DNA of 64,000 bases from an uncultured Desulfovibrio sp. Lineage in GTDB: Bacteria > Desulfobacterota > Desulfovibrionia > Desulfovibrionales > Desulfovibrionaceae. Shown one piece after another: positions 28,538 to 38,335 of this stretch. A model generated the notes under the pieces. The model searched no databases. It saw only the letters and a list, made by a program, of their open reading frames with translations, and was not told the DNA's origin. The DNA lies in NCBI GenBank assembly GCA_934546745.1, contig CAKTDV010000004.1, positions 1-64,000 on the forward strand. The letters run 5' to 3'. The first letter of the stretch is position 1; every line of letters begins with the position of its first letter. The translations under genes were made by a program, and so were the position numbers.

Positions 28538-30781
28538 TTAGCGATAGTAGAGATTGCGGCCGCCGATGGTCAGCAGGGCCTGTTTGAGATTGGCGCGGAT
28601 CTGGCGGCGATCCCAGATGGCCTGAATATGCCCGCGTGACAGCGCCCGGTAGGAGCGGTGATATTTGGGGGGGATGTCCATACCGGTCGTTTCCTTGATG
28701 ACGCCGGGACCGGCAAAACCGATATTTGACGATCGTACCGCGAACTGATAGGGCGAGCAGCCGAGAAAACTTGCCACAGGACCGGCAAAGGAGTTGGTGT
28801 CGTAAAGGACCATGTAGAGACCGCCCGCCTGGACGTAGCGGCGCACGGCGACGGTGCAGCGCGGCATCTGGATGACGCCGTGCGTCCCTTCCTGAATGCG
28901 GATGCCCGCCGTGCCGTGGACATACGCCAGAAAGGGGTAGCGCTTTTTGGCGGCGCGTCCGGCGGCTTCGACGAACTTGTAGCCTTCGGCGGCGCCGACG
29001 GAACCGCCGCGAAAGGTCCCCATAAGCATGGCCACCACCATCTTGATACCGTCAATGCGGGCTTCAAAGGTCATGCAGCCGCTCTTGACGCCGGTTTTGG
29101 CCTTGGCCTGCGCCACGCGCTCGTCAAAACCGGGGAAGCTCAGGGGGTTGCCCGCTTCGATTTCCGCATTGAATTCATAGACGGAATCCACGTCGAAGAC
29201 GTTTTTCACATACCATTCCGGCTCCATGGGGAAGTGATAGCCGCAGTGGCTGCAAACGCCCGCGAATTCCGCGAACAGATCCGGTCCCCAAAGATCAAGG
29301 CAGCCGTAGGTGGCGCTGTTGGGGCAGGTAAGGGTCCGGTCAACTTTGTAGCGCGGGGAAAGATAGTTCCACTTGCTGCGGCGCTGATCGTCCGCCCAGG
29401 TGGAAAGCGCGGTCAGCTCGGCGGCCTGCGTTTTTTTTGCGGGCCGGCCGGCGATCTTGCGCCACGGGCTGAACAGGCGGGCCTTGATCAGATCGATTTC
29501 GCCGCCGACTTCCTCGACCATGCTCCTGATACGGCGCTGATGCTTGCGGTAGAAATCGTACTTGAGATAGACGATGGGCTTGCTCAGCCAGTCGCGCAGG
29601 GCCGCCGCGTTCTTTGCCAGAAAAGGGCGTTTGTCGATGGCTGCCTCACGGGAAAAATGCAGGTATTTCTGCTGGCGGCGTTCCACAAGACGATCCTTGT
29701 TGGCGCTGGAGAGGCCCCAGCGCAGATAGGTCTCGTCAAGATTGACGTCGGGGCGGCGCAGCCGGGCAAGGGCCAGATTGCGGAATCCGGGCACCCCGCG
29801 GCTCTGGATGACGACTTCGTCGGTCGCGCGGATCACTTCCTGGCGCAGCTGGCGGAAAAAGTCAAAATGGTTGGGGCGCGCGCCGAGGGGAGGCTCCTGG
29901 ATGATGCGGTCGATATAGCCGAATTGCAGATTGTCCTGCGCGGTGATGCGCAGATGTTCGGCGCAATGTTCAACAAGTTCGGGCGTGGCGCGTTCCCCGG
30001 CCTTGAGATGCCCCTCAATGGCGGAAGCCCCTTCGGGCGAGATGACGGAATAGTAACCGTGCGAGAGCATGAGGCGTCTGTCGGCAAGGCCGATGGCTTC
30101 CGCACCGCCGGAACCGCCCTCGGAAATGACAGCAATCACGGGAACGCGCAGGCCGGCCATGCAGTAGATATTGCGGGCGATTTGCTGGGCCGCGCCGGGG
30201 TAGTCTTCCAGAGGGTAGGAACCGGGGGTGAAGATATAGGCATGGATGGGGATGCCTTCGGTTTCGGCCACGCGCATGTACTGCTGCGCCTTGGCATTGC
30301 CCCAGGGCTTGACGGAGCCGCCGTTGCGGTATTCCGCGCCGTGGCCTTTTTCCTGACCGATGATCATGACGGACTGGGTATGCGTCTTCTTGCCGCGGCG
30401 GCGGGTGATGACGGCGCGGGCGATGAGCATGCCGGGGTCAAGGCTGTGCTCGTCCTGTCCGCCCACCTCGGTGAAGTTGTCGTAGACGTTTTCCAGAATA
30501 TCGCGCAGGCAGATGCGCTGCGGATGCCGCACGATGCGCACCTTGTCCATAGGCGTGATCAGGCCTTCAAGGCGGCTCTCCACATAGGAGAAAAGGTCTT
30601 CCAGGGAAACGATGTCGGTATAGGGATCCTGCATTTCTCCCGCGCGCGCGCGCGCGTGGAATTCGGCGAGCTTCTCCTCCAGCATGGACAGATTGTCGTC
30701 ATGCTTTCCCGCGAAGATGTCGCGGGCATAGGAAAGACGGTCTTTCAGGCTTTGCAGGCGTTTTTCAATGTTGTTGTCCAT
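28538..30781 (-). CDS. acetyl-CoA carboxylase carboxyltransferase, fused alpha and beta subunits
   Basis: This enzyme moves the carboxyl group from biotin to acetyl-CoA to form malonyl-CoA for fatty acids. In the 747-residue protein the alpha-like crotonase-fold half comes first (about residues 1-310; VIAVISEGGSGGAEAIG, SVISPEGASAI) and the beta-like half second (about 470-745), with a zinc ribbon (CPNSATYGC ... CSHCGYHF) and GTFRGGSVGAAEG. In E. coli accA and accD are separate genes. It lies between accC (28-nt gap) and the biotin carrier gene. The start could be the ATG at 30793 instead. A CG dinucleotide run near 30640 encodes an Ala-Arg repeat. Confidence 0.92.
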   Translation of the reverse strand: MDNNIEKRLQSLKDRLSYARDIFAGKHDDNLSMLEEKLAEFHARARAGEMQDPYTDIVSLEDLFSYVESRLEGLITPMDKVRIVRHPQRICLRDILENVYDNFTEVGGQDEHSLDPGMLIARAVITRRRGKKTHTQSVMIIGQEKGHGAEYRNGGSVKPWGNAKAQQYMRVAETEGIPIHAYIFTPGSYPLEDYPGAAQQIARNIYCMAGLRVPVIAVISEGGSGGAEAIGLADRRLMLSHGYYSVISPEGASAIEGHLKAGERATPELVEHCAEHLRITAQDNLQFGYIDRIIQEPPLGARPNHFDFFRQLRQEVIRATDEVVIQSRGVPGFRNLALARLRRPDVNLDETYLRWGLSSANKDRLVERRQQKYLHFSREAAIDKRPFLAKNAAALRDWLSKPIVYLKYDFYRKHQRRIRSMVEEVGGEIDLIKARLFSPWRKIAGRPAKKTQAAELTALSTWADDQRRSKWNYLSPRYKVDRTLTCPNSATYGCLDLWGPDLFAEFAGVCSHCGYHFPMEPEWYVKNVFDVDSVYEFNAEIEAGNPLSFPGFDERVAQAKAKTGVKSGCMTFEARIDGIKMVVAMLMGTFRGGSVGAAEGYKFVEAAGRAAKKRYPFLAYVHGTAGIRIQEGTHGVIQMPRCTVAVRRYVQAGGLYMVLYDTNSFAGPVASFLGCSPYQFAVRSSNIGFAGPGVIKETTGMDIPPKYHRSYRALSRGHIQAIWDRRQIRANLKQALLTIGGRNLYYR

Positions 30782-30809
30782 AGATTTTCCCATGTCCCGG
30801 TCTGGCCTG

Positions 30810-32255
30810 TTAGAAGCGCAGAATGCGTTCGGTGTTGGCGCGGAGGAAGTTGACGTTGGATTTGAGGCTGCCGCCAGCGGCGTTATGCCCCTCAAGCGTC
30901 AGCCCGTCGAGGAATTCCCTGCCCCGGGCGCGGGCTTCGTCCAGATCCTTGCCCCAGACGATGGCCAGCGCCAGATTCGGGTCAAATTCCGTCGGGATCT
31001 CATAGGGTTCGTCAGTGGGGACGTGGGTCAGCATGGTCAGCCAGGGTTGCTCCCTCCAGCTGAATCGCTCGATGCGGCCGACCCAGGGAGTGAAGCGGTT
31101 GTCGGGATCCTCGGCGATGAGGCGGTATTCGATGCCCACGCCGTCAAAGGCGACGGCTTCCTGACCGTACCCCAGCGGCTGCCCCAGGCCGGTGCGGATC
31201 TGTTCGGCAATGAGATCCACGCCACCCTCGCCGTTGACGGTGGCAATGCGGGCGGAAACACCGTTTTCCACCTGAATGCGGGTATTGACTTCCATAAGGA
31301 AGGGGTCTCCGTTGCGGGTGACGATCCATTCCCAGGTACCCACGTTGTCATAGCCGACCTTGCGTGCCATGGTCAGCGAATAGTGCACGATGTCCACAAG
31401 CACTTTTTCGGCGTTGAAGCTGTAGCTGATGTTATGGGGCGCGAAACCGGGGGCCACCTCAATGCGTTTCTGCAGGCCGGTGGACTGGATGGAACAGTTA
31501 CGCGTGCCGAAATGGACCGGACGCTGGCCCGAACGGTCGGATATTATCTGCACCTCAAGATGGTTGAAATCCGTGATGCGCTGCTCGATGAGGACGCCCT
31601 CGTCCTTGAACTGGCGCAGGGCGTAGTTACGGATACGGCGGTAGATCGAGCGGAACATGTCTATATCGTAGACTTCCTCAATGCCCATGCCGCCGCCGCC
31701 CGCCGAGGCCTTGACCAGCACCAGCGGCCGCTTGATACCCTGCTGTTCCTGAAATTCAAAGACGCTGCGCGCGATGCGCTCGGCTTCCACCTCGTCATAG
31801 ATGGGGCGATCCGACCCAGGCACCGTGGGAACCCCGAGGCTGCGGGCCAGACGCTTGGTATTGATCTTGTCCCCCAGTTCGCGGATGATCTTCCACGAGG
31901 GGCCGATGAAAATCATCTTGCGATCGCGTTTGGTCACGCGGCGGGCAAAGCGGAAATCCTCGGCAAAGAAACCGTACCCCGGATGCACGGCCGTGCATTT
32001 CGCCGTGTCCGCCACAGCCATGAGCTCATTGGCGTCATGGTAGGACGAGACGCGATAGAGGCTTTTTTCTCCACCATGCTCGCGGGCGTGGCGCACATGC
32101 CCGGAGGCGGCGTCTTCCGCCGTAAAGATGGCGCAGAAGGGCAGGCCCAGCGTTGCGCAGGCCCGCATGATACGGATGGCGATTTCGCCGCGGTTCGCTA
32201 CCAGAACCTTATGCTGATCCAGCGGCAACTTGTAGAGGTCTTGCAATGTGCTCAT
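30810..32255 (-). CDS. accC: biotin carboxylase of acetyl-CoA carboxylase
   Basis: ATP-dependent carboxylation of the biotin carrier. The 481-residue ATP-grasp protein has KVLVANRGEIAIRIMRA at the N-terminus, AVHPGYGFFAED, the glycine-rich ATP loop (VKASAGGGGMGIEEV, about residue 195), and the catalytic motif FLMEVNTRIQVENG (about 310). First gene of a leftward operon with the carboxyltransferase fusion and biotin carrier. The 163-nt gap to the divergent phosphorylase gene should hold both promoters. Confidence 0.95.
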   Translation of the reverse strand: MSTLQDLYKLPLDQHKVLVANRGEIAIRIMRACATLGLPFCAIFTAEDAASGHVRHAREHGGEKSLYRVSSYHDANELMAVADTAKCTAVHPGYGFFAEDFRFARRVTKRDRKMIFIGPSWKIIRELGDKINTKRLARSLGVPTVPGSDRPIYDEVEAERIARSVFEFQEQQGIKRPLVLVKASAGGGGMGIEEVYDIDMFRSIYRRIRNYALRQFKDEGVLIEQRITDFNHLEVQIISDRSGQRPVHFGTRNCSIQSTGLQKRIEVAPGFAPHNISYSFNAEKVLVDIVHYSLTMARKVGYDNVGTWEWIVTRNGDPFLMEVNTRIQVENGVSARIATVNGEGGVDLIAEQIRTGLGQPLGYGQEAVAFDGVGIEYRLIAEDPDNRFTPWVGRIERFSWREQPWLTMLTHVPTDEPYEIPTEFDPNLALAIVWGKDLDEARARGREFLDGLTLEGHNAAGGSLKSNVNFLRANTERILRF

Positions 32256-32418
32256 AGGTCTCCTGCCGTCGGCGCGGATGAACTGCGGGCTGAGGCTTGA
32301 GAACCGCGCCGCGCCGGGCTATAGTGCGCGGGGCAGGGTTGCTCCACGACAAAAGGCCCCCGCCGCGACAGGCACGCCGGAGGGCGAAGGAAGGCGAATT
32401 TTTTCAGGAGATATTCTG

Positions 32419-33264
32419 ATGCAAAATTTCCCAGAAGTCCAGCTTGCCGTTGACGCGCTGCGTCACCGCTTTGACGGGAAGGGGGCTTTCACAGATCGGG
32501 ACGAACCCATAGGGCTGATTCTCGGCACCGGACTTTCCGGCCTTGGCGCGGCTCTCGAAGCGTGCGTGCGCGTTCCCTGGGGCGAACTGCCCGGTTTTCA
32601 CCCGGCAACCGCGGAAAGTCATGCCGGCAGCTTCGCCCTTGGCCTGCTGGGGCCCAGACGCCGTCTTGTCCTGATTCAGGAAGGGCGGCGTCACCTTTAT
32701 GAGGGCGCAAGCCCCGCCGAGGTCTGCATGGGAGTGCGCGTCATGGCCGGGCTGGGCGTGCGCCGCCTGATAATCACCAACGCCTCCGGCGCCCTCAACC
32801 CTCAGTTTGACGCCGGCGGCCTGCTCTGCATGACGGATCAAATCAACGCCACGGGATGTTCCCCCCTGACCGGCCCCAACGACGATGCCGCGGGACCGCG
32901 TTTTCCCGATATGAGCGCCCCCTTTGACGCCGGGCTGCACGCCCTCGCCCTTGAGTGCGCCAGAAGGGAGGGCATCCGCCTTGAGCGCGGCGTCTATATC
33001 GGTGTGCCCGGGCCCCAGCTGGAAACGCCGGCCGAAACCCGCATGTACCGGCAGTGGGGCGCGGATGCCGTGGGCATGAGCACCGTCCTGGAAGTCATCG
33101 CCGCCCGCCATCTCGGCATGCGTGTGCTGGGGCTCTCCTGCATGACCAACAAGAATCTGCCGGACTGCATGGCTCCCGCCACCATCGAGGAAATCGTGGC
33201 CACAGCCGAAAAAAGCGGCGTGGCCCTGGCCCGCCTGCTGGCGGCGGTGGTGACAAGCATGTAA
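32419..33264 (+). CDS. purine nucleoside phosphorylase
   Basis: Cleaves purine nucleosides with phosphate in salvage. The 281-residue protein is of the trimeric PNP/MTAP class: LILGTGLSGLG (phosphate site), GRRHLYEGASPAEV, ITNASGALNP, GVYIGVPGPQLETPAETRMY and GADAVGMSTVLE. Start 32419 has AGGAG 8 nt upstream; a longer frame would run into the accC promoter region. Its substrate range (inosine/guanosine or methylthioadenosine) is not settled by sequence, though the GMST-E pattern favours PNP. Confidence 0.92.
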   Translation: MQNFPEVQLAVDALRHRFDGKGAFTDRDEPIGLILGTGLSGLGAALEACVRVPWGELPGFHPATAESHAGSFALGLLGPRRRLVLIQEGRRHLYEGASPAEVCMGVRVMAGLGVRRLIITNASGALNPQFDAGGLLCMTDQINATGCSPLTGPNDDAAGPRFPDMSAPFDAGLHALALECARREGIRLERGVYIGVPGPQLETPAETRMYRQWGADAVGMSTVLEVIAARHLGMRVLGLSCMTNKNLPDCMAPATIEEIVATAEKSGVALARLLAAVVTSM

Positions 33265-33309
33265 AAAATGGCTACTCTATCCAATGGGAAACCGCTCTAA
33301 CAACAATCC

Positions 33310-33336
33310 GCCCCGGAGCCGCGGGGCATTTCTTTT
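33310..33336 (+). terminator. terminator of the phosphorylase gene
   Basis: GCCCCG / CGGGGC stem with a 6-nt loop, followed by ATTTCTTTT. It lies 46 nt after the phosphorylase stop and before typA. Confidence 0.6.
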
Positions 33337-33351
33337 ACAGGGTCAGAGAGG

Positions 33352-35181
33352 ATGCAGCAGAATACTCACCTTCGCAACGTGGCGATTATCGCCCACGTCG
33401 ATCACGGCAAAACCACCCTTGTGGACGGTCTTTTCAGGCAGGCGGGCGTCTTCCGGGACGATCAGCAGGTGAATGACCGCGTTATGGACAGTATGGATCT
33501 GGAACGCGAACGGGGCATCACCATTGCGGCCAAAAATTGCGCCGTCCACTGGAACGGCGTGAAAATCAATATTATCGACACCCCTGGCCATGCCGATTTC
33601 GGCGGCGAGGTGGAGCGTTCCCTTTCCATGGCCAGCGGCGCCATCCTTCTTGTGGACTCCTCCGAAGGGCCGTTGCCCCAGACCCGTTTCGTGTTGCGCA
33701 AAACCCTTGAGGCCGGTCTTCCCGTGGTGGTGGTCATCAACAAGATCGACCGCAAGGACGCCCGTCCCGACGAGGTTCTTAACGAAATTTACGATCTTTT
33801 CATCGATCTTGGCGCGACTGACGAGCAGCTGGAATTTCCCGTCCTCTATGCCATCGGCCGGGACGGCGTGGCCATGCGCCAGCTTGACGACGAGCGCGGG
33901 GACTTCACACCGCTTTTCGAGACCATTCTTGAGAAGATTCCCGGCCCGGCCCATGATCCCGATCAGCCCTTCCAGATGCTTGTGGCCGATCTTGACTATT
34001 CCGACTACCTCGGCCGTCTGGCCGTGGGGCGCATCATGCACGGCAGCGTCCACGCCAGGGAGGCCCTTGCCTGCATCGGGGAAAACGGCGAGGCCCGTCC
34101 CCTGCGCGCGACTAGATTGCAGGTCTATGACGGCCTGCAACTGGCGGAAGTGGACAAGGCCGAACCCGGCGACATCGTGGTGCTTGCCGGTATTGAGGAC
34201 GTGACCATCGGCGACACCGTCTGCACGCGGGAAGCCCCCGCCGCCTTGCCGCGCATCCGCGTTGATGAACCGACCGTGGCCATGCGCTTCGGCATCAACA
34301 CCTCTCCTCTTGCCGGGCGCGAGGGCAAGCTTGTGCAGAGCCGCGCCATCCGGGATCGCCTTGTGCGGGAATGTCTGCGCAACGTGGCCGTGCGCCTGGA
34401 GGACACCGCGGACAAGGACGCCTTTCTCGTCAAGGGGCGCGGCGAATTCCAGATGGCCATTCTTATTGAGACCATGCGCCGCGAGGGCTTTGAGCTCTCC
34501 ATCGGCCGCCCGGAAGTCATCCTTAAAAAGGATGAGGCGGGCCGCACCCTCGAGCCTGTGGAGCATCTCTACGTCGATTGCGACGAAGTGTTCATGGGCG
34601 TTGTGACGGACAAGCTCAATCAGCGCAAGGGGCGCATGCTCAACTGCATCAATAACGGAACCGGCCGTGTGCGTCTTGAGTTCACCGTCCCTTCGCGCGG
34701 CCTCATCGGCTACCGCGATGAGTTCCTGACGGACACCAAGGGTACCGGCATCATGAATTCCTATCTTGAAGGGTATGAGGAGTGGCGCGGCGATTTCCCC
34801 TCCCGCTATTCGGGTTCCATCGTGGCCGACCGTCCGGGCAACGCCGTCGCCTATGCCCTCTTCAATCTTGAGCCGCGCGGCGTCCTTTTCGTTGAACCCG
34901 GCGATCCCGTCTACGAAGGCATGATCGTGGGTGAGCACAACCGCGACAACGATATTGACGTGAACGCCACCAAGGAAAAGAAACTTACCAATCTCCGCGC
35001 CGCGGGCAAGGATGAGAATGTCATCCTCACCCCGGTAAAGAAGATGTCCCTTGAGCACGCGCTGCACTTTGTCCGCGAGGACGAACTTGTGGAAGTGACG
35101 CCGCTCTCCATCCGTCTCCGCAAGGCCGAACTCTCAGCCCAGAAACGCTACCAGATGGCCGGTGCCAAAAAGAAAGGGTAG
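33352..35181 (+). CDS. typA: ribosome-associated GTPase TypA/BipA
   Basis: A translational GTPase involved in ribosome assembly and stress adaptation. The 609-residue protein starts LRNVAIIAHVDHGKTTLVDG (G1), with DLERERGITIAAKN (G2), DTPGHADFGGEVERSLSM (G3) and NKIDRKDARP (G4), then EF-G-like domains III and V and the BipA-specific C-terminal domain (SRGLIGYRDEFLTDTKGTG, NLRAAGKDENVILTP). It is the last chromosomal gene before the mobile element. Confidence 0.97.
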   Translation: MQQNTHLRNVAIIAHVDHGKTTLVDGLFRQAGVFRDDQQVNDRVMDSMDLERERGITIAAKNCAVHWNGVKINIIDTPGHADFGGEVERSLSMASGAILLVDSSEGPLPQTRFVLRKTLEAGLPVVVVINKIDRKDARPDEVLNEIYDLFIDLGATDEQLEFPVLYAIGRDGVAMRQLDDERGDFTPLFETILEKIPGPAHDPDQPFQMLVADLDYSDYLGRLAVGRIMHGSVHAREALACIGENGEARPLRATRLQVYDGLQLAEVDKAEPGDIVVLAGIEDVTIGDTVCTREAPAALPRIRVDEPTVAMRFGINTSPLAGREGKLVQSRAIRDRLVRECLRNVAVRLEDTADKDAFLVKGRGEFQMAILIETMRREGFELSIGRPEVILKKDEAGRTLEPVEHLYVDCDEVFMGVVTDKLNQRKGRMLNCINNGTGRVRLEFTVPSRGLIGYRDEFLTDTKGTGIMNSYLEGYEEWRGDFPSRYSGSIVADRPGNAVAYALFNLEPRGVLFVEPGDPVYEGMIVGEHNRDNDIDVNATKEKKLTNLRAAGKDENVILTPVKKMSLEHALHFVREDELVEVTPLSIRLRKAELSAQKRYQMAGAKKKG

Positions 35182-35198
35182 CGTTATCTTGAAAAGGG

Positions 35199-35246
35199 CA
35201 CCGTTCCGGCATTCGCTCCCGCGTGCGCTGGAACGGTGATTTTTTC
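35199..35246 (+). terminator. rho-independent terminator of typA
   Basis: CACCGTTCC / GGAACGGTG stem (35199-35207, 35230-35238) followed by ATTTTTTC. Confidence 0.8.
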
Positions 35247-35382
35247 AAGGCAGAGGCTATAGACTTTTTCTTCCGTGGGCCGACCGCTGATTAGCATCTT
35301 GGGCACAGGGATTTTTCATCCATACAATACTTAAATGCACAAATCGTACCAAATTATTTTTGAAGAAATCTCCCTTACAGAA

Positions 35383-35412
35383 AAAGGCTTACGATGAAAA
35401 TCGTAAGCCTTT
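35383..35412 (-). terminator. original terminator of the tRNA-fMet gene, now stranded at the left junction
   Basis: Perfect 13-bp stem AAAGGCTTACGAT / ATCGTAAGCCTTT with loop GAAA, just outside the left repeat. It lies in the place where the leftward tRNA-fMet transcript would end before insertion. A second, related hairpin now serves the rebuilt tRNA at 60369-60400. Confidence 0.65.
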
Positions 35413-35418
35413 GATTTC

Positions 35419-35467
<49 letters not shown>

Positions 35468-35592
35468 TTTTTGACAGAATTTGAAAGAGTTTGACGCAGA
35501 GGGATACCCTTTTATTTATATTTATTTTCAGTAAGTTACAGAAAATAAGATTTTGTCACATATTGACCTGAATGGTTAAAAATTGACGGTGT

Positions 35593-35615
35593 GGTTAGAA
35601 ATAGGTTAGAAAAAT
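35593..35615 (+). repeat. integrase arm-type site, left
   Basis: GGTTAGAAATAGGTTAGAAA followed by AAT; the identical 23-mer is at 60342-60364. It holds two GGTTAGAAA units 12 nt apart. Lying inside both ends of the element and close to the integrase gene, it is a good candidate for integrase arm binding. Confidence 0.7.
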
Positions 35616-35666
35616 TTTGCCGGTTAAAACCTGCGCCCGCGTATAAACCACAACCCAAGGCAGTTC

Positions 35667-36806
35667 ATGGCTACCCAAAAACGGCGATACCACCCCAAGA
35701 AGTGGGCAGGCGTTTATGTGTACGAAACGTCAGAAATGTATAATGGCGCGCCTGACCTGTGTTTCTACATCACGTTTAAATCTGGCCGCCGCCTCATCTG
35801 GGAAAAGGTAGGCAAAATTTCCGAAGGGTACGGGCCGGACGTGGCGGCAGAAATTCGCGCTGATCGGATAAAGGCCATCAGGCATGGCGAGGAAGTCAAA
35901 ACAGCCAAAGAACTCCGCCGTGAACAGGCGGAGAAAAACAAGCCCTTTGCCGAAATCGCGGACGCCTATTTTGACATCAAGGGGCCGACCCTCAAAGGAC
36001 TGACCACGGATCGCAACCGTTACCTCAAGCACCTCAAACCGTTGTTCGGCAAGCGAAGCGTCTCGGAAATCACGCCCCAGATGGTGGAGGAGCTGCGCAA
36101 ATCCCTGAGCGAGCGCAAACCAGCCACACTCTGGAATGCCCTTGAGCTTCTGCGGCGCATCATTAACTTTGGCGTCAAGACCAACCGCTGCCCCAATCTT
36201 GCCTTTCAAATCGAAATGCCCATCAAGGACAATGAGGTCATTGAGCATCTGACGCCGGAAGAAACTCGCCGCTTTCTGGATTGCGCCCGCACATGGCCCG
36301 CCCGCGATGTGGGCAATATGCTCCTGCTGGCCTTTTTTACCGGCATGCGGCGCGGTGAAATGTTCAAGCTGCAAGATGAAGACGTGGCCTTTGACCTCAA
36401 GCTCATCCGTCTGCGTGATCCCAAGGGCAAAAAGACCCTCTCCATCGGCATGAGTTCTCTGGCGGAAGAACTGTTGCAGGAACAAATGGCATGGCGTGAC
36501 GAGCATTTCCCCGGCAGCCTCTATATTTTTCCCGGCAAAAACGGCGAAATGCGCAAAGACTGCACAGCGGTTGACCGCTTCCGCAAGGCGGCGGGCCTGC
36601 CGCCCAAGTTCCGCCCCTTCCACGGGCTGCGCCATCACTTTGCCGTAAGCCTCGCCAACAGTGGCAAATTCAGCATGGATATGATCTCGGAAATGCTGAC
36701 GCACAAAAATGTGGATTTCACCAAGAAGAAGTATGCCCAATTCCTGCCGGAGACCTTGGCCGCTGCCAGCAACGCGGCGGCGGACATCCTCTCTGGCCAA
36801 CGGTAG
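35667..36806 (+). CDS. int: tyrosine-type site-specific integrase
   Basis: A 379-residue phage-type integrase that should catalyse insertion at tRNA-fMet. It has an N-terminal arm-binding region, a core-binding SAM-like domain (about 95-175) and a catalytic domain (about 190-375) with Arg228 (TGMRRGE), His319-x-x-Arg322 (HGLRHHF), His346 (LTHKN) and the nucleophile Tyr356 (KKYAQF). All catalytic residues are present, so it should be active. It reads away from the left attachment site. Confidence 0.95.
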   Translation: MATQKRRYHPKKWAGVYVYETSEMYNGAPDLCFYITFKSGRRLIWEKVGKISEGYGPDVAAEIRADRIKAIRHGEEVKTAKELRREQAEKNKPFAEIADAYFDIKGPTLKGLTTDRNRYLKHLKPLFGKRSVSEITPQMVEELRKSLSERKPATLWNALELLRRIINFGVKTNRCPNLAFQIEMPIKDNEVIEHLTPEETRRFLDCARTWPARDVGNMLLLAFFTGMRRGEMFKLQDEDVAFDLKLIRLRDPKGKKTLSIGMSSLAEELLQEQMAWRDEHFPGSLYIFPGKNGEMRKDCTAVDRFRKAAGLPPKFRPFHGLRHHFAVSLANSGKFSMDMISEMLTHKNVDFTKKKYAQFLPETLAAASNAAADILSGQR

Positions 36807-36874
36807 CTTTTGCGGCTGTTCCGATTATCGTGTACACATGGTGCAGGAAAAAGATAGTATTGTAAGGAGCCGGC

Positions 36875-38335
36875 ATGGCATTCACACTTCAGACGCTCAG
36901 GGAACAGGCAGCCGCAGGCGAGGACAGCACACGCCAGTTCAAGTCCCGAATCGACAATGCGGATTCTCTGGCTGCGGAAATGGCGGCCTTCGCCAATGCC
37001 AACGGCGGCGTCATCTTTATCGGCGTGCAGGATGATGGAACCATCTCCGGCATAACATCCCAGGAAGTACATGATGCGAACCAGTTGCTCGGCAACGCCG
37101 CCAGCCAGCATGTCCGCAGCCCGCTTATGGTGCAGACGCAGAACATTCTTCTTGAAAATGGAAATGTGGTTATCGCCCTGACCGTTCCGGCGGGAATGGA
37201 CAAACCTTATTTTGACAGAAAAGGCGTCATCTGGTTGAAAGCCGGGGCGGACAAGCGACGTATCAATTCAAAGGAGGAACTGCGCCGTCTTTTTCAATAT
37301 ACCAGCCAATTCCATGCCGATGAATTGCCCACAAAGGCGGGCATTGATAAACTGGACAAGCTGCTGTTCCGGGATTTTCTAAAAAAGCGGTATGACAGTG
37401 ATTTCCCGGACACCCACACAGAACAACTGCGCCTGCTGCAAAATCTGAATCTCGCCGCTGGCGATGGAAATCTCAATCTGGCCGGAGTGCTGCTTTTTGC
37501 CGAACAGCCGGAATTGGTTTTTCCGCAGTTTGTGGCAAAAGGCGTTCGCTTTCCGGGAATCGCCGTTCATGCCGACCGCTATGACGACACCGAGGATTTT
37601 GAAGGTCCGTTGAGCAGACTTTTCAAAGATGCCCTGGCTTTTGTCATGCGCAACCTGCACAAGGTGCAGGGCAAAAATGGCGTCAATTCACCGGGCACGC
37701 CGGAAATACCGGAACAGGTTTTTGAGGAACTGCTGGTCAACGCTCTTGTACACAGAGATTATCTTGTCAGCGCGCCCATCCGCATTTTCATTTTTGATGA
37801 CCGGGTGGAAATCGTCAGCCCCGGTACGCTGCCGAACAACCTGACCATCGCCAACATCAAAAACGGCAATTCCAATATCCGCAATCCTATCCTGATTTCT
37901 TACGCCGCCAAGGGGCTTTTGCCCTACCACGGCATCGGCTCCGGCATTTTGCGCGCTCTTAAGGCATGGCCGGATATTGACTTTGAAGACGATCGGGAGA
38001 GTTCACTGTTCAAGGCCATTGTACGCAGAACTCACCGACCCGCAGAAAGTACGGGGGGGCTTGCACCAGAAATTGCACCAAAAACACAAAATTTGCACCA
38101 GAAACACGAGCTTTCTGAGGCAACCCTGCGCGATATTGCACCAGAAATTGCACCAGAACTTTTTGCGCTCCTTGAGCGTATCGCCGCCAACCCGCGCATA
38201 ACCACAGCTGAACTTGCCACTGTTCTGAACGTGAGCCGGCGCACGATTCTTTACAGAACAACCATGCTCAAAGAAAAGGGCATCTTGCGTCGCATCGGCC
38301 CCAACAAGGGCGGACACTGGGAGATTCTCCCATGA
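36875..38335 (+). CDS. AlbA_2/Schlafen-like ATP-binding DNA-binding protein
   Basis: A 486-residue protein of the COG2865 type. Residues about 10-125 form the AlbA_2 (Schlafen-like) domain, with EDSTRQFKSRI and ANANGGVIFIGVQDDG. A HATPase-like region follows (about 260-350, ELLVNALVHRDY, GIGSGILRALKAWP). The C-terminus is a winged helix-turn-helix (TTAELATVLNVSRRTILY). A linker near residue 395-430 repeats LAPEIAP/LHQK-like units. Such proteins are common on mobile elements, as regulators or defence-linked genes. Its stop overlaps the next gene by 4 nt. Confidence 0.85.
   Translation: MAFTLQTLREQAAAGEDSTRQFKSRIDNADSLAAEMAAFANANGGVIFIGVQDDGTISGITSQEVHDANQLLGNAASQHVRSPLMVQTQNILLENGNVVIALTVPAGMDKPYFDRKGVIWLKAGADKRRINSKEELRRLFQYTSQFHADELPTKAGIDKLDKLLFRDFLKKRYDSDFPDTHTEQLRLLQNLNLAAGDGNLNLAGVLLFAEQPELVFPQFVAKGVRFPGIAVHADRYDDTEDFEGPLSRLFKDALAFVMRNLHKVQGKNGVNSPGTPEIPEQVFEELLVNALVHRDYLVSAPIRIFIFDDRVEIVSPGTLPNNLTIANIKNGNSNIRNPILISYAAKGLLPYHGIGSGILRALKAWPDIDFEDDRESSLFKAIVRRTHRPAESTGGLAPEIAPKTQNLHQKHELSEATLRDIAPEIAPELFALLERIAANPRITTAELATVLNVSRRTILYRTTMLKEKGILRRIGPNKGGHWEILP

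Noticed and set aside
30637..30660. CG dinucleotide run in the carboxyltransferase gene as a contingency repeat
   Set aside because: It is short, imperfectly bounded and encodes an ordinary Ala-Arg stretch in an essential gene.
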